A program made the translations under genes and the position numbers. Below are positions 16,128 through 25,240 of a DNA stretch of 64,000 nucleotides, piece by piece; positions within the stretch are counted from its first letter, which is position 1, and each line of letters opens with the position of its first letter. Under the pieces are notes generated by a model. That model worked only from the letters and a program-made list of their open reading frames with translations. It had not been told where the DNA came from and ran no database searches. Source of the DNA: Blautia sp. Its GTDB lineage: Bacteria; Bacillota; Clostridia; Lachnospirales; Lachnospiraceae. The stretch is from NCBI GenBank assembly GCA_023664455.1, contig JAMPFM010000003.1:1-64000 (forward strand). The letters are read 5' to 3'.

Positions 16128-17171
16128 ATGGAAGAGAAAAAAGATATTAAGTCCTTGACATTATCGGAATTATGTGTAGAATTAGATGGAATGCAGGAAG
16201 AAAAATATAGGGCGAAACAGCTGTATGACTGGATGCATAAGAAATTTTCAAGAGACTATGAAGAAATGAGCAATCTGCCAAAAGCATTCAGGGAAAAGTG
16301 CAGGGACAGGTTTACCTATACGGCGCTGAAAGTAATCAATGTGCAGGAATCCAAAGTGGACGGAACGAAGAAATTTTTATTCGCTCTTGCAGATGGTAAT
16401 CTGGTAGAGAGCGTCTGGATGCGTTATAAACATGGCAATTCCGTCTGCATTTCTTCCCAGGTAGGGTGCAAGATGGGCTGCCGTTTCTGTGCGTCCACGC
16501 TGGATGGCTGGGAAAGGAATCTACTGCCTTCTGAGATGTTAGACCAAGTTTATGCGATTACTCTTTTAACCGGGGAGCGGGTATCTAATGTGGTCGTGAT
16601 GGGCACCGGGGAGCCGCTTGACAATTACGAACATTTACTGCGGTTTATAACGCTGCTTACGGATGAAAACGGACTGCATATCAGCCAGCGCAATCTTACG
16701 GTTTCCACCTGCGGTATCGTGCCGAAGATGTTACAGCTTGCAGAGGAAAAACTGCAGATTACCCTTGCTTTGTCGCTCCATGCCGCTACAGATGAAAAGC
16801 GGCAAAGCCTGATGCCGGTTGCGAGACAGTATTCCCTGGATGAATTGATGAAGGCTTGTGCATACTATTTTGAAAAGACAGGGCGACGCATTACCTTTGA
16901 ATATAGTCTGATAAATAACGTAAACGATACCGAGGAAGATGCAAGAGCGCTTACATCGCTGTTAAAACCGTTTAACTGTCATGTAAATTTAATTCCGGTA
17001 AATCCGGTAAAAGAGCGCAGTTTCACGCAATCCGACAGGCGGGCGGTGGAGACATTTAAAAATAAGCTTGAAAAAAATGGAATAAATGTTACTATTAGAA
17101 GGGAAATGGGCAGAGACATAGACGGCGCCTGCGGACAGCTTAGGCGTAAATATATGGGCAGACAGCCATAG
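16128..17171 (+). CDS. rlmN: Dual-specificity RNA methyltransferase RlmN
   Basis: Radical SAM enzyme that methylates C2 of A2503 in 23S rRNA and A37 of some tRNAs. 347 residues. The iron-sulfur motif CKMGCRFC (CxxxCxxC) is in QVGCKMGCRFCAST near 112-124. The two mechanistic cysteines appear to be present: one in VSTCGIVPKM (structural region) and the late one in GRDIDGACGQLR near 337. GTGEPLDNY is the SAM-binding GEP motif. The gene overlaps nothing and is followed 11 bases later by prpC. Confidence 0.96.
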   Translation: MEEKKDIKSLTLSELCVELDGMQEEKYRAKQLYDWMHKKFSRDYEEMSNLPKAFREKCRDRFTYTALKVINVQESKVDGTKKFLFALADGNLVESVWMRYKHGNSVCISSQVGCKMGCRFCASTLDGWERNLLPSEMLDQVYAITLLTGERVSNVVVMGTGEPLDNYEHLLRFITLLTDENGLHISQRNLTVSTCGIVPKMLQLAEEKLQITLALSLHAATDEKRQSLMPVARQYSLDELMKACAYYFEKTGRRITFEYSLINNVNDTEEDARALTSLLKPFNCHVNLIPVNPVKERSFTQSDRRAVETFKNKLEKNGINVTIRREMGRDIDGACGQLRRKYMGRQP

Positions 17172-17182
17172 GAGGGGATACA

Positions 17183-17929
17183 GTGTTAAGATCCTATGCA
17201 ATTACGGACATTGGGCGGAGGAGAAAATTAAATCAGGATTATATTTATTTGTCAGAGACGCCGGTTGGCAGACTGCCAAATTTATTTATCGTCGCCGATG
17301 GCATGGGCGGGCATAATGCTGGTGATTTTGCGTCCAGATATGCGGTGGAAAGGATTATAGAAGAAATCACAGGCTCTTTGGAAGAAGACCCCGCGGCGCT
17401 TCTGCGGGAAGCGGTTCAGAAGGCAAATGTCGATACGAGACAGAAAGCCAATGAAGATATCGCGCTGATGGGCATGGGGACGACGGTAGTGATTGCGACA
17501 TGCATAGGAAACTGCCTGAAAGTGGCGAATGTCGGCGACAGCAGACTTTATCTTGTCAATGAGAACATAGAACAGATTACAGTAGACCATTCCCTGGTAG
17601 AAGAAATGGTTCGCATGGGCGGCATCGACAGGGAAGCGGCAAGAAATCATCCAGACAAAAATATTATTACAAGGGCAATCGGCGCACGCGATACGGTGGA
17701 TGTGGATTTATTCAGCGTAGAGTGTAAGAGCGGCGATATTGTGCTTCTTTGTTCGGATGGGTTAACAAATATGATGGAAGATAAGACAATACGGCATATT
17801 TTGAAACAGGAAGGAAGCCTGAAGGAAAAGGCGGAGGAATTGGTGCGCATGGCCAATGATAACGGCGGGAAAGATAATATTTCCGTTATTATTATTGAAC
17901 CGTTAGCGGGTGAGGTGGAGCATGATTAA
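17183..17929 (+). CDS. prpC: Serine/threonine phosphatase PrpC (PP2C family)
   Basis: Metal-dependent phosphatase that reverses PrkC phosphorylation. 248 residues with PP2C motifs in order: ITDIGRRRKLNQDY, VADGMGGHNAGDFAS (metal-binding Asp-Gly), GDSRLYL, CSDGLTNMMEDK and GGKDNISVIII. No membrane segment; cytoplasmic. GTG or TTG alternatives are not needed, since TTAGGAGGGG-type SD sequence precedes the start. It overlaps prkC by 8 bases (ATGATTAA), pointing to coupled translation of the pair. Confidence 0.95.
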   Translation: MLRSYAITDIGRRRKLNQDYIYLSETPVGRLPNLFIVADGMGGHNAGDFASRYAVERIIEEITGSLEEDPAALLREAVQKANVDTRQKANEDIALMGMGTTVVIATCIGNCLKVANVGDSRLYLVNENIEQITVDHSLVEEMVRMGGIDREAARNHPDKNIITRAIGARDTVDVDLFSVECKSGDIVLLCSDGLTNMMEDKTIRHILKQEGSLKEKAEELVRMANDNGGKDNISVIIIEPLAGEVEHD

Positions 17930-20051
17930 AATTGGAATGATAATCGGCGACCGATATGAAATTCTGGAAAAAATCGGAACCGGTGGCATGTCGGATGTAT
18001 ATAAAGCGAAAGACCATAAATTAAACCGTTTTGTGGCGGTGAAGGTCTTAAAACAGGAATTTAGCGAGAATGCGAATTTCGTATCCAAATTCCGGATAGA
18101 GGCGCAGGCGGCCGCAGGGCTGATGCACCCGAATATTGTTAATGTGTATGACGTCGGGGAAGAAGGCGGCATTCACTATATCGTTATGGAGCTTGTAGAG
18201 GGAATTACCCTGAAAAAATACATTGAGAAGAAAGCAAGGCTTTCCGTAAAAGAGGCAATCAGCATTGCAATCCAGGTTTCTATGGGAATAGAAGCGGCAC
18301 ATAGCAATCACATTATCCATCGTGATATCAAGCCCCAGAATATCATTATATCCAAAGAGGGGAAAGTTAAGGTTACAGATTTCGGAATCGCCAAAGCGGC
18401 GACAAGCAATACGATTACTTCTAATGTGATGGGCTCGGTACACTATACCTCGCCGGAACAGGCAAGAGGCGGTTATAGCGACGAGAAGAGCGATATCTAC
18501 TCTCTGGGTATCACCATGTTTGAAATGCTGACGGGCAGGGTGCCTTTCAACGGAGAGACAACCGTAGCGATTGCGATTAAACATATTCAGGAAGAATTGC
18601 CTTCCCCGCGGGAGTATGTCGCAGAAATTCCGATTAGTGTGGAACAGATTGTCTACAAATGCTGTCAGAAAAGCCCGGACAGAAGATATCAGTCTATGGG
18701 CGAGCTGATTGTGGATTTGAAGCAGTCTCTGATGAATCCCGATGAAGATTTCGTGAAAGTGATAGACCCGGATGAAGACGCTTCCACCAAAATGATTACC
18801 GATAAAGACATGGCGCAGATTAAAAGGCAGTCGGACAGAAGGGATTCTATGGACGAGGCGATGCGCCTTAATAAAAATGTGGAGCATTCCCATGTGCGGG
18901 ATGAAGAGGAAGACGACGAAGAAGAGGACGAGGAATATTACGAAGACGATGAGGATGATGATGACTATGACCCCAAAATGGAACGGATTACCACGATTTT
19001 GGCGATTGTTGCGGCGCTTCTCATCGGAAGCATTGTCATTTTCTTAGTAGGGCGCGCTTTTGGAATGTTCCAGATAGGCGGTCTGCATACGGAGGATGAG
19101 ACGAAACAAGAGGAACAGACGGGACAGGTAGAGATGATCAGTGTAGTGGGCAGGGCAGTGGATGATGCCAAACTTGCCCTGCTGGAAATTGGACTGACGC
19201 CGGAAATCGAATATGAAGTATCCGAATCCCATGAAGAGGGCATTGTTATCCGGGCAAGCGTGGAAGCCGGCGTTATGGTAGCCCCCAATACCAACATCGT
19301 GCTGACTGTGGCGCAAAAGAGTGAGGGCGTACCCGTACCAAGTGTTGTCGGAAAGAGCCAGTCGGAAGCGACATCCATTCTGGAAAACGCCGGTTTTGTT
19401 GTCAGCGTAACGGAAAGCTATGATTCCACCGTACAGAATAATTACGTCATATCCCAGTCCCCAGAGGCGGAGACAACGGCTCCCGCAGGTTCTTCGATTA
19501 CGATCCGGGTGAGTCAGGGAGCGGAAAATACGAAAGTCCGGGTTCCCAACGTCATCGGCTTAACGGAAATGGACGCTATGGTGACTTTGCGGGAAAACGG
19601 TCTGGAAGTAGGAACGGTATCCCAGATGAATCATGACGATGCTTCTCTGATAGATAAGGTATGTTACCAGAGCTATTCGGTAGGTTCTTATGTGGAAAAA
19701 GGAACGGTAATTGACATTAAAGTCAGTATAGGACCCACGCAGGTCACTTATAAATATACGGAAAACATTACGGCGCCCACGGAAGATGCAGATTACCGTG
19801 ACGGCATGAATGTTACCGTGACAGTAACCGCCGTAGACGGCACACAGCTTTTAAACACCCAGACGACTTCCTTCCCGGTATCAGTCAATTATTCGGGGAT
19901 TAAGTCGGGTGCGGGAACGATTCAGTTCAAATTTATTGTTACGACGGAGGCGACCACAACCACCGACCCGGATACGGGGGAAACGGTTACAGTAGAAGGG
20001 ACTTCCGCGGAAAAAATCGTCACAAGGGAAGTTACATTTACCGCAGAATAG
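17922..20051 (+). CDS. prkC: PASTA-domain Ser/Thr protein kinase PrkC
   Basis: Membrane kinase that senses muropeptides or lipid II through its outside PASTA domains. 709 residues from ATG 17922. Kinase domain 12-275: GTGGMSDVYKA (glycine loop), K41 in VAVKVLK, HRDIKPQN, DFGIAKA. A strongly acidic linker (about 325-345, runs of D and E with YYED) precedes one transmembrane helix near 350-375. Outside lie three PASTA repeats (about 410-475, 476-545, 546-610) and a Thr-rich C-terminal domain of about 100 residues. The start is chosen at the ATG with GAGGTGGAG upstream. Partner prpC overlaps upstream. Confidence 0.95.
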   Translation: MIKIGMIIGDRYEILEKIGTGGMSDVYKAKDHKLNRFVAVKVLKQEFSENANFVSKFRIEAQAAAGLMHPNIVNVYDVGEEGGIHYIVMELVEGITLKKYIEKKARLSVKEAISIAIQVSMGIEAAHSNHIIHRDIKPQNIIISKEGKVKVTDFGIAKAATSNTITSNVMGSVHYTSPEQARGGYSDEKSDIYSLGITMFEMLTGRVPFNGETTVAIAIKHIQEELPSPREYVAEIPISVEQIVYKCCQKSPDRRYQSMGELIVDLKQSLMNPDEDFVKVIDPDEDASTKMITDKDMAQIKRQSDRRDSMDEAMRLNKNVEHSHVRDEEEDDEEEDEEYYEDDEDDDDYDPKMERITTILAIVAALLIGSIVIFLVGRAFGMFQIGGLHTEDETKQEEQTGQVEMISVVGRAVDDAKLALLEIGLTPEIEYEVSESHEEGIVIRASVEAGVMVAPNTNIVLTVAQKSEGVPVPSVVGKSQSEATSILENAGFVVSVTESYDSTVQNNYVISQSPEAETTAPAGSSITIRVSQGAENTKVRVPNVIGLTEMDAMVTLRENGLEVGTVSQMNHDDASLIDKVCYQSYSVGSYVEKGTVIDIKVSIGPTQVTYKYTENITAPTEDADYRDGMNVTVTVTAVDGTQLLNTQTTSFPVSVNYSGIKSGAGTIQFKFIVTTEATTTTDPDTGETVTVEGTSAEKIVTREVTFTAE

Positions 20052-20091
20052 GGCGTTTGCCCATAGATGGCAGTATGGAAAAAGAGGATGA

Positions 20092-20970
20092 ATGACAGGG
20101 AAGATTATCAAAGGAATTGCCGGATTTTATTATGTGCATATAGAAGGAATGGGCGTTTATGAGTGTAAGGCAAAAGGGATTTTTAGGAATCACCATATAA
20201 AACCGTTAGTGGGCGATAATGTCTGCATGAGCGTCTTAGACGAACAGGATAAGGAAGGCAGCATTACGGAAATCCTGCCCCGGAAAAACGAGTTGTTACG
20301 TCCCGCCGTAGCCAATATAGACCAGGCATTGATTATTTTTGCCATTGTCAGACCAGACCCGAATTATAATCTGTTAGATAGGTTTCTAATCCGGATGGAG
20401 CGGCAGCAGCTGCCATGTATCATCTGCTTTAACAAACAGGATATCGCCTCAGAGGAAGAGCGGCAGACACTTTTACATGCCTATGAAGGCTGCGGCTGCC
20501 ACGTGCTGTTTGCCAGCGCCCATAAAGAGGAAGGTATGAAAGAACTTCGCCGTCTTCTTGCCGGGAAGACCACAACGGTGGCGGGTCCCAGCGGCGTCGG
20601 CAAATCCACCATCATCAACTGTCTGCAGCCGGAGGCAAATATGGCAACCGGCGCTATCAGTGCGAAGATTGAGCGGGGACGGCATACTACCAGACATTCA
20701 GAAATTATCGCGTTGGGGGAAGATACTTATATCATGGATACGCCCGGTTTTACCTCATTAAGTATATCCGAGGTCTTAAAAGAAGAGTTAGGCGGCTATT
20801 ACCCGGAATTCAGGCAATACGAGTCTTTTTGCCGCTTTCGCGGCTGCGCGCATATAAGCGAGCCGGACTGCGGGGTGAAGAAGGCGGTAGAGGAAGGAAA
20901 AATCAGCCGGGTACGCTATGATAATTATAGGATGTTGTATCAGGAGTTGAAGGATGTAAGGAGATATTGA
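20092..20970 (+). CDS. rsgA: Ribosome small-subunit-dependent GTPase RsgA
   Basis: Circularly permuted GTPase that helps late 30S assembly. 292 residues. N-terminal OB domain, G4 motif NKQD (CFNKQDIAS) placed before the P-loop GPSGVGKSTIIN near 164, then G3 DTPGFTSL, which is the permuted order. The C-terminal zinc knuckle has CRFRGCAH and EPDCGVKKAV. Ends the long operon from murE; a good terminator follows. Confidence 0.95.
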   Translation: MTGKIIKGIAGFYYVHIEGMGVYECKAKGIFRNHHIKPLVGDNVCMSVLDEQDKEGSITEILPRKNELLRPAVANIDQALIIFAIVRPDPNYNLLDRFLIRMERQQLPCIICFNKQDIASEEERQTLLHAYEGCGCHVLFASAHKEEGMKELRRLLAGKTTTVAGPSGVGKSTIINCLQPEANMATGAISAKIERGRHTTRHSEIIALGEDTYIMDTPGFTSLSISEVLKEELGGYYPEFRQYESFCRFRGCAHISEPDCGVKKAVEEGKISRVRYDNYRMLYQELKDVRRY

Positions 20971-20990
20971 GGTAAAAATATTATTTTGGG

Positions 20991-21028
20991 AATAGCATCT
21001 GCTTTGGATAAAGGGATGCTATTTTTTG
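20991..21028 (+). terminator. Rho-independent terminator after rsgA
   Basis: AATAGCATC (20991-20999) and GATGCTATT (21015-21023), 9-bp stem, followed by TTTT. Confidence 0.85.
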
Positions 21029-21051
21029 TGATTATCTGTATCATGTAATTC

Positions 21052-21294
21052 TTATTCTTCGGAAATATACATAATAATATCACCAGGTGAGCAATTTAAT
21101 ACAAAGCAGATTCTGGCAAGGACATCTGCATCGATTTTTTCTACATTTCCCTTGTACCATTTATCTATTACTTCAAACCGGGTATTTACAGCCCGTGCCA
21201 ATGCATTTCGTGAAATTTCATGTTTATCCATATATTCTCGTAAATTAATTTGTATATGTCCGTAATTGTTTAATGTAAAAAGCTCCTTTTCCAT
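21052..21294 (-). CDS. Small XRE-family helix-turn-helix regulator
   Basis: 80-residue protein that is almost only a DNA-binding domain. The HTH_26/Cro-like region is INLREYMDKHEISRN, ALARAVNTRFEVIDKW, then DADVLARICFVLNCSPGDI, typical of small XRE proteins. GAGGTGAG precedes its ATG on the minus strand. It is divergent from the glycan island starting at 21455, and an 18-bp perfect palindrome lies between them, so it may regulate that island, itself, or both. That target is inferred. Confidence 0.85.
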   Translation of the reverse strand: MEKELFTLNNYGHIQINLREYMDKHEISRNALARAVNTRFEVIDKWYKGNVEKIDADVLARICFVLNCSPGDIIMYISEE

Positions 21295-21333
21295 ATTCTC
21301 ACCTCTATCCTATACTATCCAAAAAATTATATG

Positions 21334-21362
21334 TTGACGAACCTCATTTTTATAGTTACTAT
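21334..21362 (+). promoter_or_regulatory. Promoter of the glycosyltransferase island
   Basis: TTGACG (21334-21339), 17 bp, TACTAT (21357-21362), about 90 bp before the first glycosyltransferase gene. On the minus strand TATAAT (21326-21331) could be the -10 of the XRE gene. Confidence 0.55.
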
Positions 21363-21373
21363 ATATATAGTAA
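21356..21373. promoter_or_regulatory. Candidate operator palindrome
   Basis: TTACTATATATATAGTAA is an 18-bp perfect palindrome that covers the -10 box of the rightward promoter. Its position between the XRE gene and the island suits a repressor site. It is A/T-rich, so chance palindromy is possible. Confidence 0.45.
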
Positions 21374-21454
21374 TTTCCATGTATTAGTGCGTTATACATA
21401 ATATGAGATTAACGGATGATATGAGTATAAAAAGGTATATGGTGAGATGGTATA

Positions 21455-23248
21455 ATGATAAGCCGGGTGGGGATTCTGTCCATAGATTATGTGGACTACG
21501 AATTAGGAGAAGAGGTATTTTTTTTATTACGAGAGATAAAGACAGTTGTAAATGAGTTAGTAGTGGTATCTGCAAAAATATTGTCAAAATCGGAACGTGA
21601 CAGAATATGTGGGTATGCCGATAAAGTGTATGAAAATATCGCAGGTTTTGATGTAAACAGGTGGCAGTTTGCAATAAAGAGAGAAGATATTCAGAATAAA
21701 GAAGTTGTATTGTTTAATGATTCTTTTTTTGGACCTTTGTATCCCTTGAATTTTATTTTTGAAGATATGCAAACCAAAGAAATTGATTTTTGGGGATTTT
21801 CCAGTGCAGCGGATATCAGGCATAAAGGACATAAATTTTTACAGACATATTTTATGGTTTTTAAAAGACAGGTTGTGCAAAGACTGGTTTTTCATGAATT
21901 TTGGAGCAAACTGCCTAACATTCATAATCTTAACGAGTATAAGCGGTTTGTTGAATATAAAATGACATATGATTTTGAAAAAGCGGGGATGACTTGGTGC
22001 GCCTATCTGGATACAAAAGAGACTGATAAAAAAAGATTAAATAATATGGATTCGATGCTTTTGTCACCTGAAAAGGTGATGAGAGAAAAAATGATTCCCA
22101 TCATAAGCAAGCATTCTTTTATCGCAAGACGCGAAGTGGTTTTGAATTATAACAATGGTTCTGAAATCAAAGAAGCCATAGATTTTATAAAAAGGAATAC
22201 AGGATATAACGAACAGCTTATTTATCAGTATTTTATAAAACGTTGCAATATCTATGATTTAAGGACGATATTTAATCAGTGCTTTGTCTTAGCAGAGGAA
22301 ACTTACGAGATTGGCAAGAAGAGAGTTGCTATATATGCACATTTGTTTTATGAAGATTTATTTGAAAAAGCAATAAAGTATCTGGGTGTAATACCCACAG
22401 AAATAGATGTTTATATATCTACTGACACTGATGAGAAGAAAGAAAAAATAGAGTCGCTATTTTACAAACATAGAAAAGTGAAAATAGTTGTTGTCAATCC
22501 TAGGGGCAGGGAATGGTCAGCATTTTTGATCGTGATGAAAAAATACCTTCTGAAATACGATTATTTTTGTATGCTGCATGATAAAAAGTCATCTCAGATA
22601 TTCTTTGAAACAGTGGGAATTACATATGGAAATATTCTGTGGGATAATTTGCTTTGGAAAGAAGGGTATGTAAGAGCGGTAATACATTTTTTTGAGGAAC
22701 ACCCTGAAATGGGAGTGTTGGTTCCGCCAGAAGCTTATCACGGAATTTATTTTAATACGGCTATTGATTATTGGACGATTTGTTTTGAAAAAACAAAAGA
22801 GTTGGCAGAGCGGCTGGCTCTTAATGTATTACTCGAAGCGGAAAAGCCGCCTATATCCTTAGGAGGCGCTTTTTGGTGCAGAACAGACAGTATCAGAAAA
22901 ATTTTAAATTTTGAATTTAAATACGAAGATTTTGTAAAGGAACCTATGCCGGTAGACGGTACTTTTAATCATGCGTTAGAAAGAATATTACCGTATGTAG
23001 CCCAGGACGCAGGATTTTATACAGGAACAATTATGAATCCAGAATATGCAGCAGAGGATATTACAAATAAACAATATATTATCAGGAGTATTTTGAGGGA
23101 AATAAAAGATATGGGCGGAATATCCTTAACAACATTTGAAGAAGCATTGGATAACCTGAAATATTTACAAAAAAAGGGAAAGATACAAAGAAAACGACGG
23201 AGGAAAGAAAATGCTAAGCAGAATAGGGATTTTCCTATTTCGAGATGA
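21455..23248 (+). CDS. Rhamnan synthesis F (RgpF)-like glycosyltransferase, first copy
   Basis: 597-residue protein of the rhamnan synthesis protein F family (RgpF type). N-terminal half: LVVVSAKILSKSERD, AGFDVNRWQFAI and VLFNDSFFGPLYPL near residues 55-100, then DFWGFSSAADIRHKG. The second half (about 290 on) starts VAIYAHLFYEDLFEKAIKYL and contains VVVNPRGREWSAFL, MLHDKKSS and SLGGAFWCRTDS. Such proteins act in rhamnose-rich surface polysaccharide assembly. No membrane segments are evident, so it is probably cytoplasmic. It is about one-third similar by eye to the next gene, whose start it overlaps by 38 bases. Base composition is more A/T-rich than the flanks. Confidence 0.85.
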   Translation: MISRVGILSIDYVDYELGEEVFFLLREIKTVVNELVVVSAKILSKSERDRICGYADKVYENIAGFDVNRWQFAIKREDIQNKEVVLFNDSFFGPLYPLNFIFEDMQTKEIDFWGFSSAADIRHKGHKFLQTYFMVFKRQVVQRLVFHEFWSKLPNIHNLNEYKRFVEYKMTYDFEKAGMTWCAYLDTKETDKKRLNNMDSMLLSPEKVMREKMIPIISKHSFIARREVVLNYNNGSEIKEAIDFIKRNTGYNEQLIYQYFIKRCNIYDLRTIFNQCFVLAEETYEIGKKRVAIYAHLFYEDLFEKAIKYLGVIPTEIDVYISTDTDEKKEKIESLFYKHRKVKIVVVNPRGREWSAFLIVMKKYLLKYDYFCMLHDKKSSQIFFETVGITYGNILWDNLLWKEGYVRAVIHFFEEHPEMGVLVPPEAYHGIYFNTAIDYWTICFEKTKELAERLALNVLLEAEKPPISLGGAFWCRTDSIRKILNFEFKYEDFVKEPMPVDGTFNHALERILPYVAQDAGFYTGTIMNPEYAAEDITNKQYIIRSILREIKDMGGISLTTFEEALDNLKYLQKKGKIQRKRRRKENAKQNRDFPISR

Positions 23249-25223
23249 AGAAGGTATAGTAGATGATTATGTAAAGTATTTGCTGAATGATATAAGTCAG
23301 GATTTAGAGGAATTATATATCGTTGTAAATGGGGCTTTGACCGAAGCGGGACAGAAATGTTTTGAAAAATATACAAAAAATATTGTCATTCGGGAAGATA
23401 AAGGATATGACGTTGCGGGCTGGCAGGATGTTATATTGAATTTTTGTGGTTTTGAAAAAATATTGAAATATGATGAGTTGATATTATTTAACGATTCTTT
23501 TTTTGGACCTATCTATCCTTTTACAGAAGTATTTTGTGTCATGGATAAAAAAGAAGTAGATTTCTGGGGATTGTCATCACACGGCGCAGCTTGCGGAAAT
23601 GGTGTATGCCCTTATGGTGACAGACCAAGATATTTACAGACATATTTTCTGGGTTTTCGTAGAAAGTTAGTCTCTTCTAAAGCCTTTCAGTATTTTTGGG
23701 AAACGCTTCCAATATTTGAAAACTTTGCAGATGTTGGAGAAGGGTTTGGTTGCACTTTTACAAAAGGATTTGAGAACCTAGGATATCAATGGGAAGCTTA
23801 TTCAGATACTTCTGATATGGAATCAAAAGATATACATAAGAATATGTCGTTTCATACTTTTCATCCATTGGAAATGGTCGCCAATAGAAAATTTCCAGTA
23901 ATTAAAAGAAAGGCATTTATTACGGAAAGGAAAGTAGTATTAAGATATAATTATGGCGATGAGTTGAGAAAAACCCTTGAATATGTGCAGAAGCATACGG
24001 TTTATGATATCAGTATGATTTATAAGTATCTGCTTAGGGTATGCAATATTTATGATTTGAAAAACAATCTAAATCTGAATTTCATTCTTCCAGACCGTGT
24101 GGTTCAATCAGAAGACGAATTGAAGCATAAATCAGCAGTTGTGATTGCCCATTTATTTTATGAGGACTTATTTGATTATTGCTTAAAATATTTGGAAAAC
24201 GTACCGGATGATATGCATGTTGTTATTACGATAAGCAGCAGGGAAAAGAAAAGAAAGTTAGAAAGCAAGTGTCTTGGGAGTAAGGCGGAGCGTTTTGAAA
24301 TACGGCTGGTGGAGCCTAGGGGGAGGGATTTGTCAGCATTACTGACAGGCTGCCGTGATATATTGCTTCAATATGATTATTTATGTTTTGTACACGATAA
24401 GAAATCTATGCAAAAAGAATATATAACGGTTGGCGCGTCTTTTTGTGATTTAATATGGGAAAGTATGTTGAAAAGTCAAGAGTACATATACAATATATTA
24501 GGTCTTCTGGAAGAACATTCAGAGATTGGACTGCTAACGCCGCCTAATGTATATCATGGGACATATTATTGCTCGGCAGTGGATTATTGGACAAATTGTT
24601 ATGGAAAGGTAAAACAACTGGCAGGTTCGCTGAATTTGTCAAGTAATATACGAAGAGAAAAGCCGCCGGTTTCTGTTGGTACAGCATTCTGGTGCAAAAC
24701 AGAGGCATTAAGGAATCTATTTGAATTTCCTTTTTCTTATGAAGATTTTCCACAAGAACCTTTACCGGAAGATGGTTCCATAAGCCATGCCATTGAAAGA
24801 ATTTTCCCATTTGTGGCACAGCATCATGGATTTCTGACGGGAAGTGTTATGGATTTAAAGTATGCAGAAGCGGAGGTGACGAATTTCCGCTATATGCTTA
24901 CTACTTTGCAGTCAACGATGATTGGTACGCCGGGATTAAACTATAGTACCTATGATACCCTGGTCGATACGGTAAAAAAGGTCAAGGAAAACTATGTCTT
25001 ATTGATAAATTCGGATAAAAAAATAGTGGAAAAGATAGTGTATGTTCCTAAGACGAAGCCAGATATTTCCACTATTGAAGAAAAGATAGAGAACAGCGGA
25101 TATCATCAGGAAGAGGAAAGCGTGGGGAATCAGATTGGTCTGAAAGGCGCCTTTGTAATTTATATTGCCAAAAAGTGGCCCGCTTTTATTGTAAAGGCAA
25201 TCCGCAGAATTTTGAAATATTGA
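23211..25223 (+). CDS. Rhamnan synthesis F (RgpF)-like glycosyltransferase, second copy
   Basis: 670-residue paralogue of the preceding protein with the same two-part plan: ELYIVVNGALTEAG, KGYDVAGWQDVIL, ILFNDSFFGPIYPF and VDFWGLSSHG in the N-terminal part; AVVIAHLFYEDLFDYCLKYL, LVEPRGRDLSALL, CFVHDKKSM and VGTAFWCKTEALRN in the second. A C-terminal tail of about 90 residues is extra and ends in a basic segment (YIAKKWPAFIVKAIRRILKY) that could touch the membrane. GGAGGAAAGAAAATGCT marks the start and is repeated at the next gene. Tandem duplication followed by divergence is likely. Confidence 0.85.
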   Translation: MLSRIGIFLFRDEEGIVDDYVKYLLNDISQDLEELYIVVNGALTEAGQKCFEKYTKNIVIREDKGYDVAGWQDVILNFCGFEKILKYDELILFNDSFFGPIYPFTEVFCVMDKKEVDFWGLSSHGAACGNGVCPYGDRPRYLQTYFLGFRRKLVSSKAFQYFWETLPIFENFADVGEGFGCTFTKGFENLGYQWEAYSDTSDMESKDIHKNMSFHTFHPLEMVANRKFPVIKRKAFITERKVVLRYNYGDELRKTLEYVQKHTVYDISMIYKYLLRVCNIYDLKNNLNLNFILPDRVVQSEDELKHKSAVVIAHLFYEDLFDYCLKYLENVPDDMHVVITISSREKKRKLESKCLGSKAERFEIRLVEPRGRDLSALLTGCRDILLQYDYLCFVHDKKSMQKEYITVGASFCDLIWESMLKSQEYIYNILGLLEEHSEIGLLTPPNVYHGTYYCSAVDYWTNCYGKVKQLAGSLNLSSNIRREKPPVSVGTAFWCKTEALRNLFEFPFSYEDFPQEPLPEDGSISHAIERIFPFVAQHHGFLTGSVMDLKYAEAEVTNFRYMLTTLQSTMIGTPGLNYSTYDTLVDTVKKVKENYVLLINSDKKIVEKIVYVPKTKPDISTIEEKIENSGYHQEEESVGNQIGLKGAFVIYIAKKWPAFIVKAIRRILKY

Positions 25224-25240
25224 CAACCGGAGGAAAGAAA

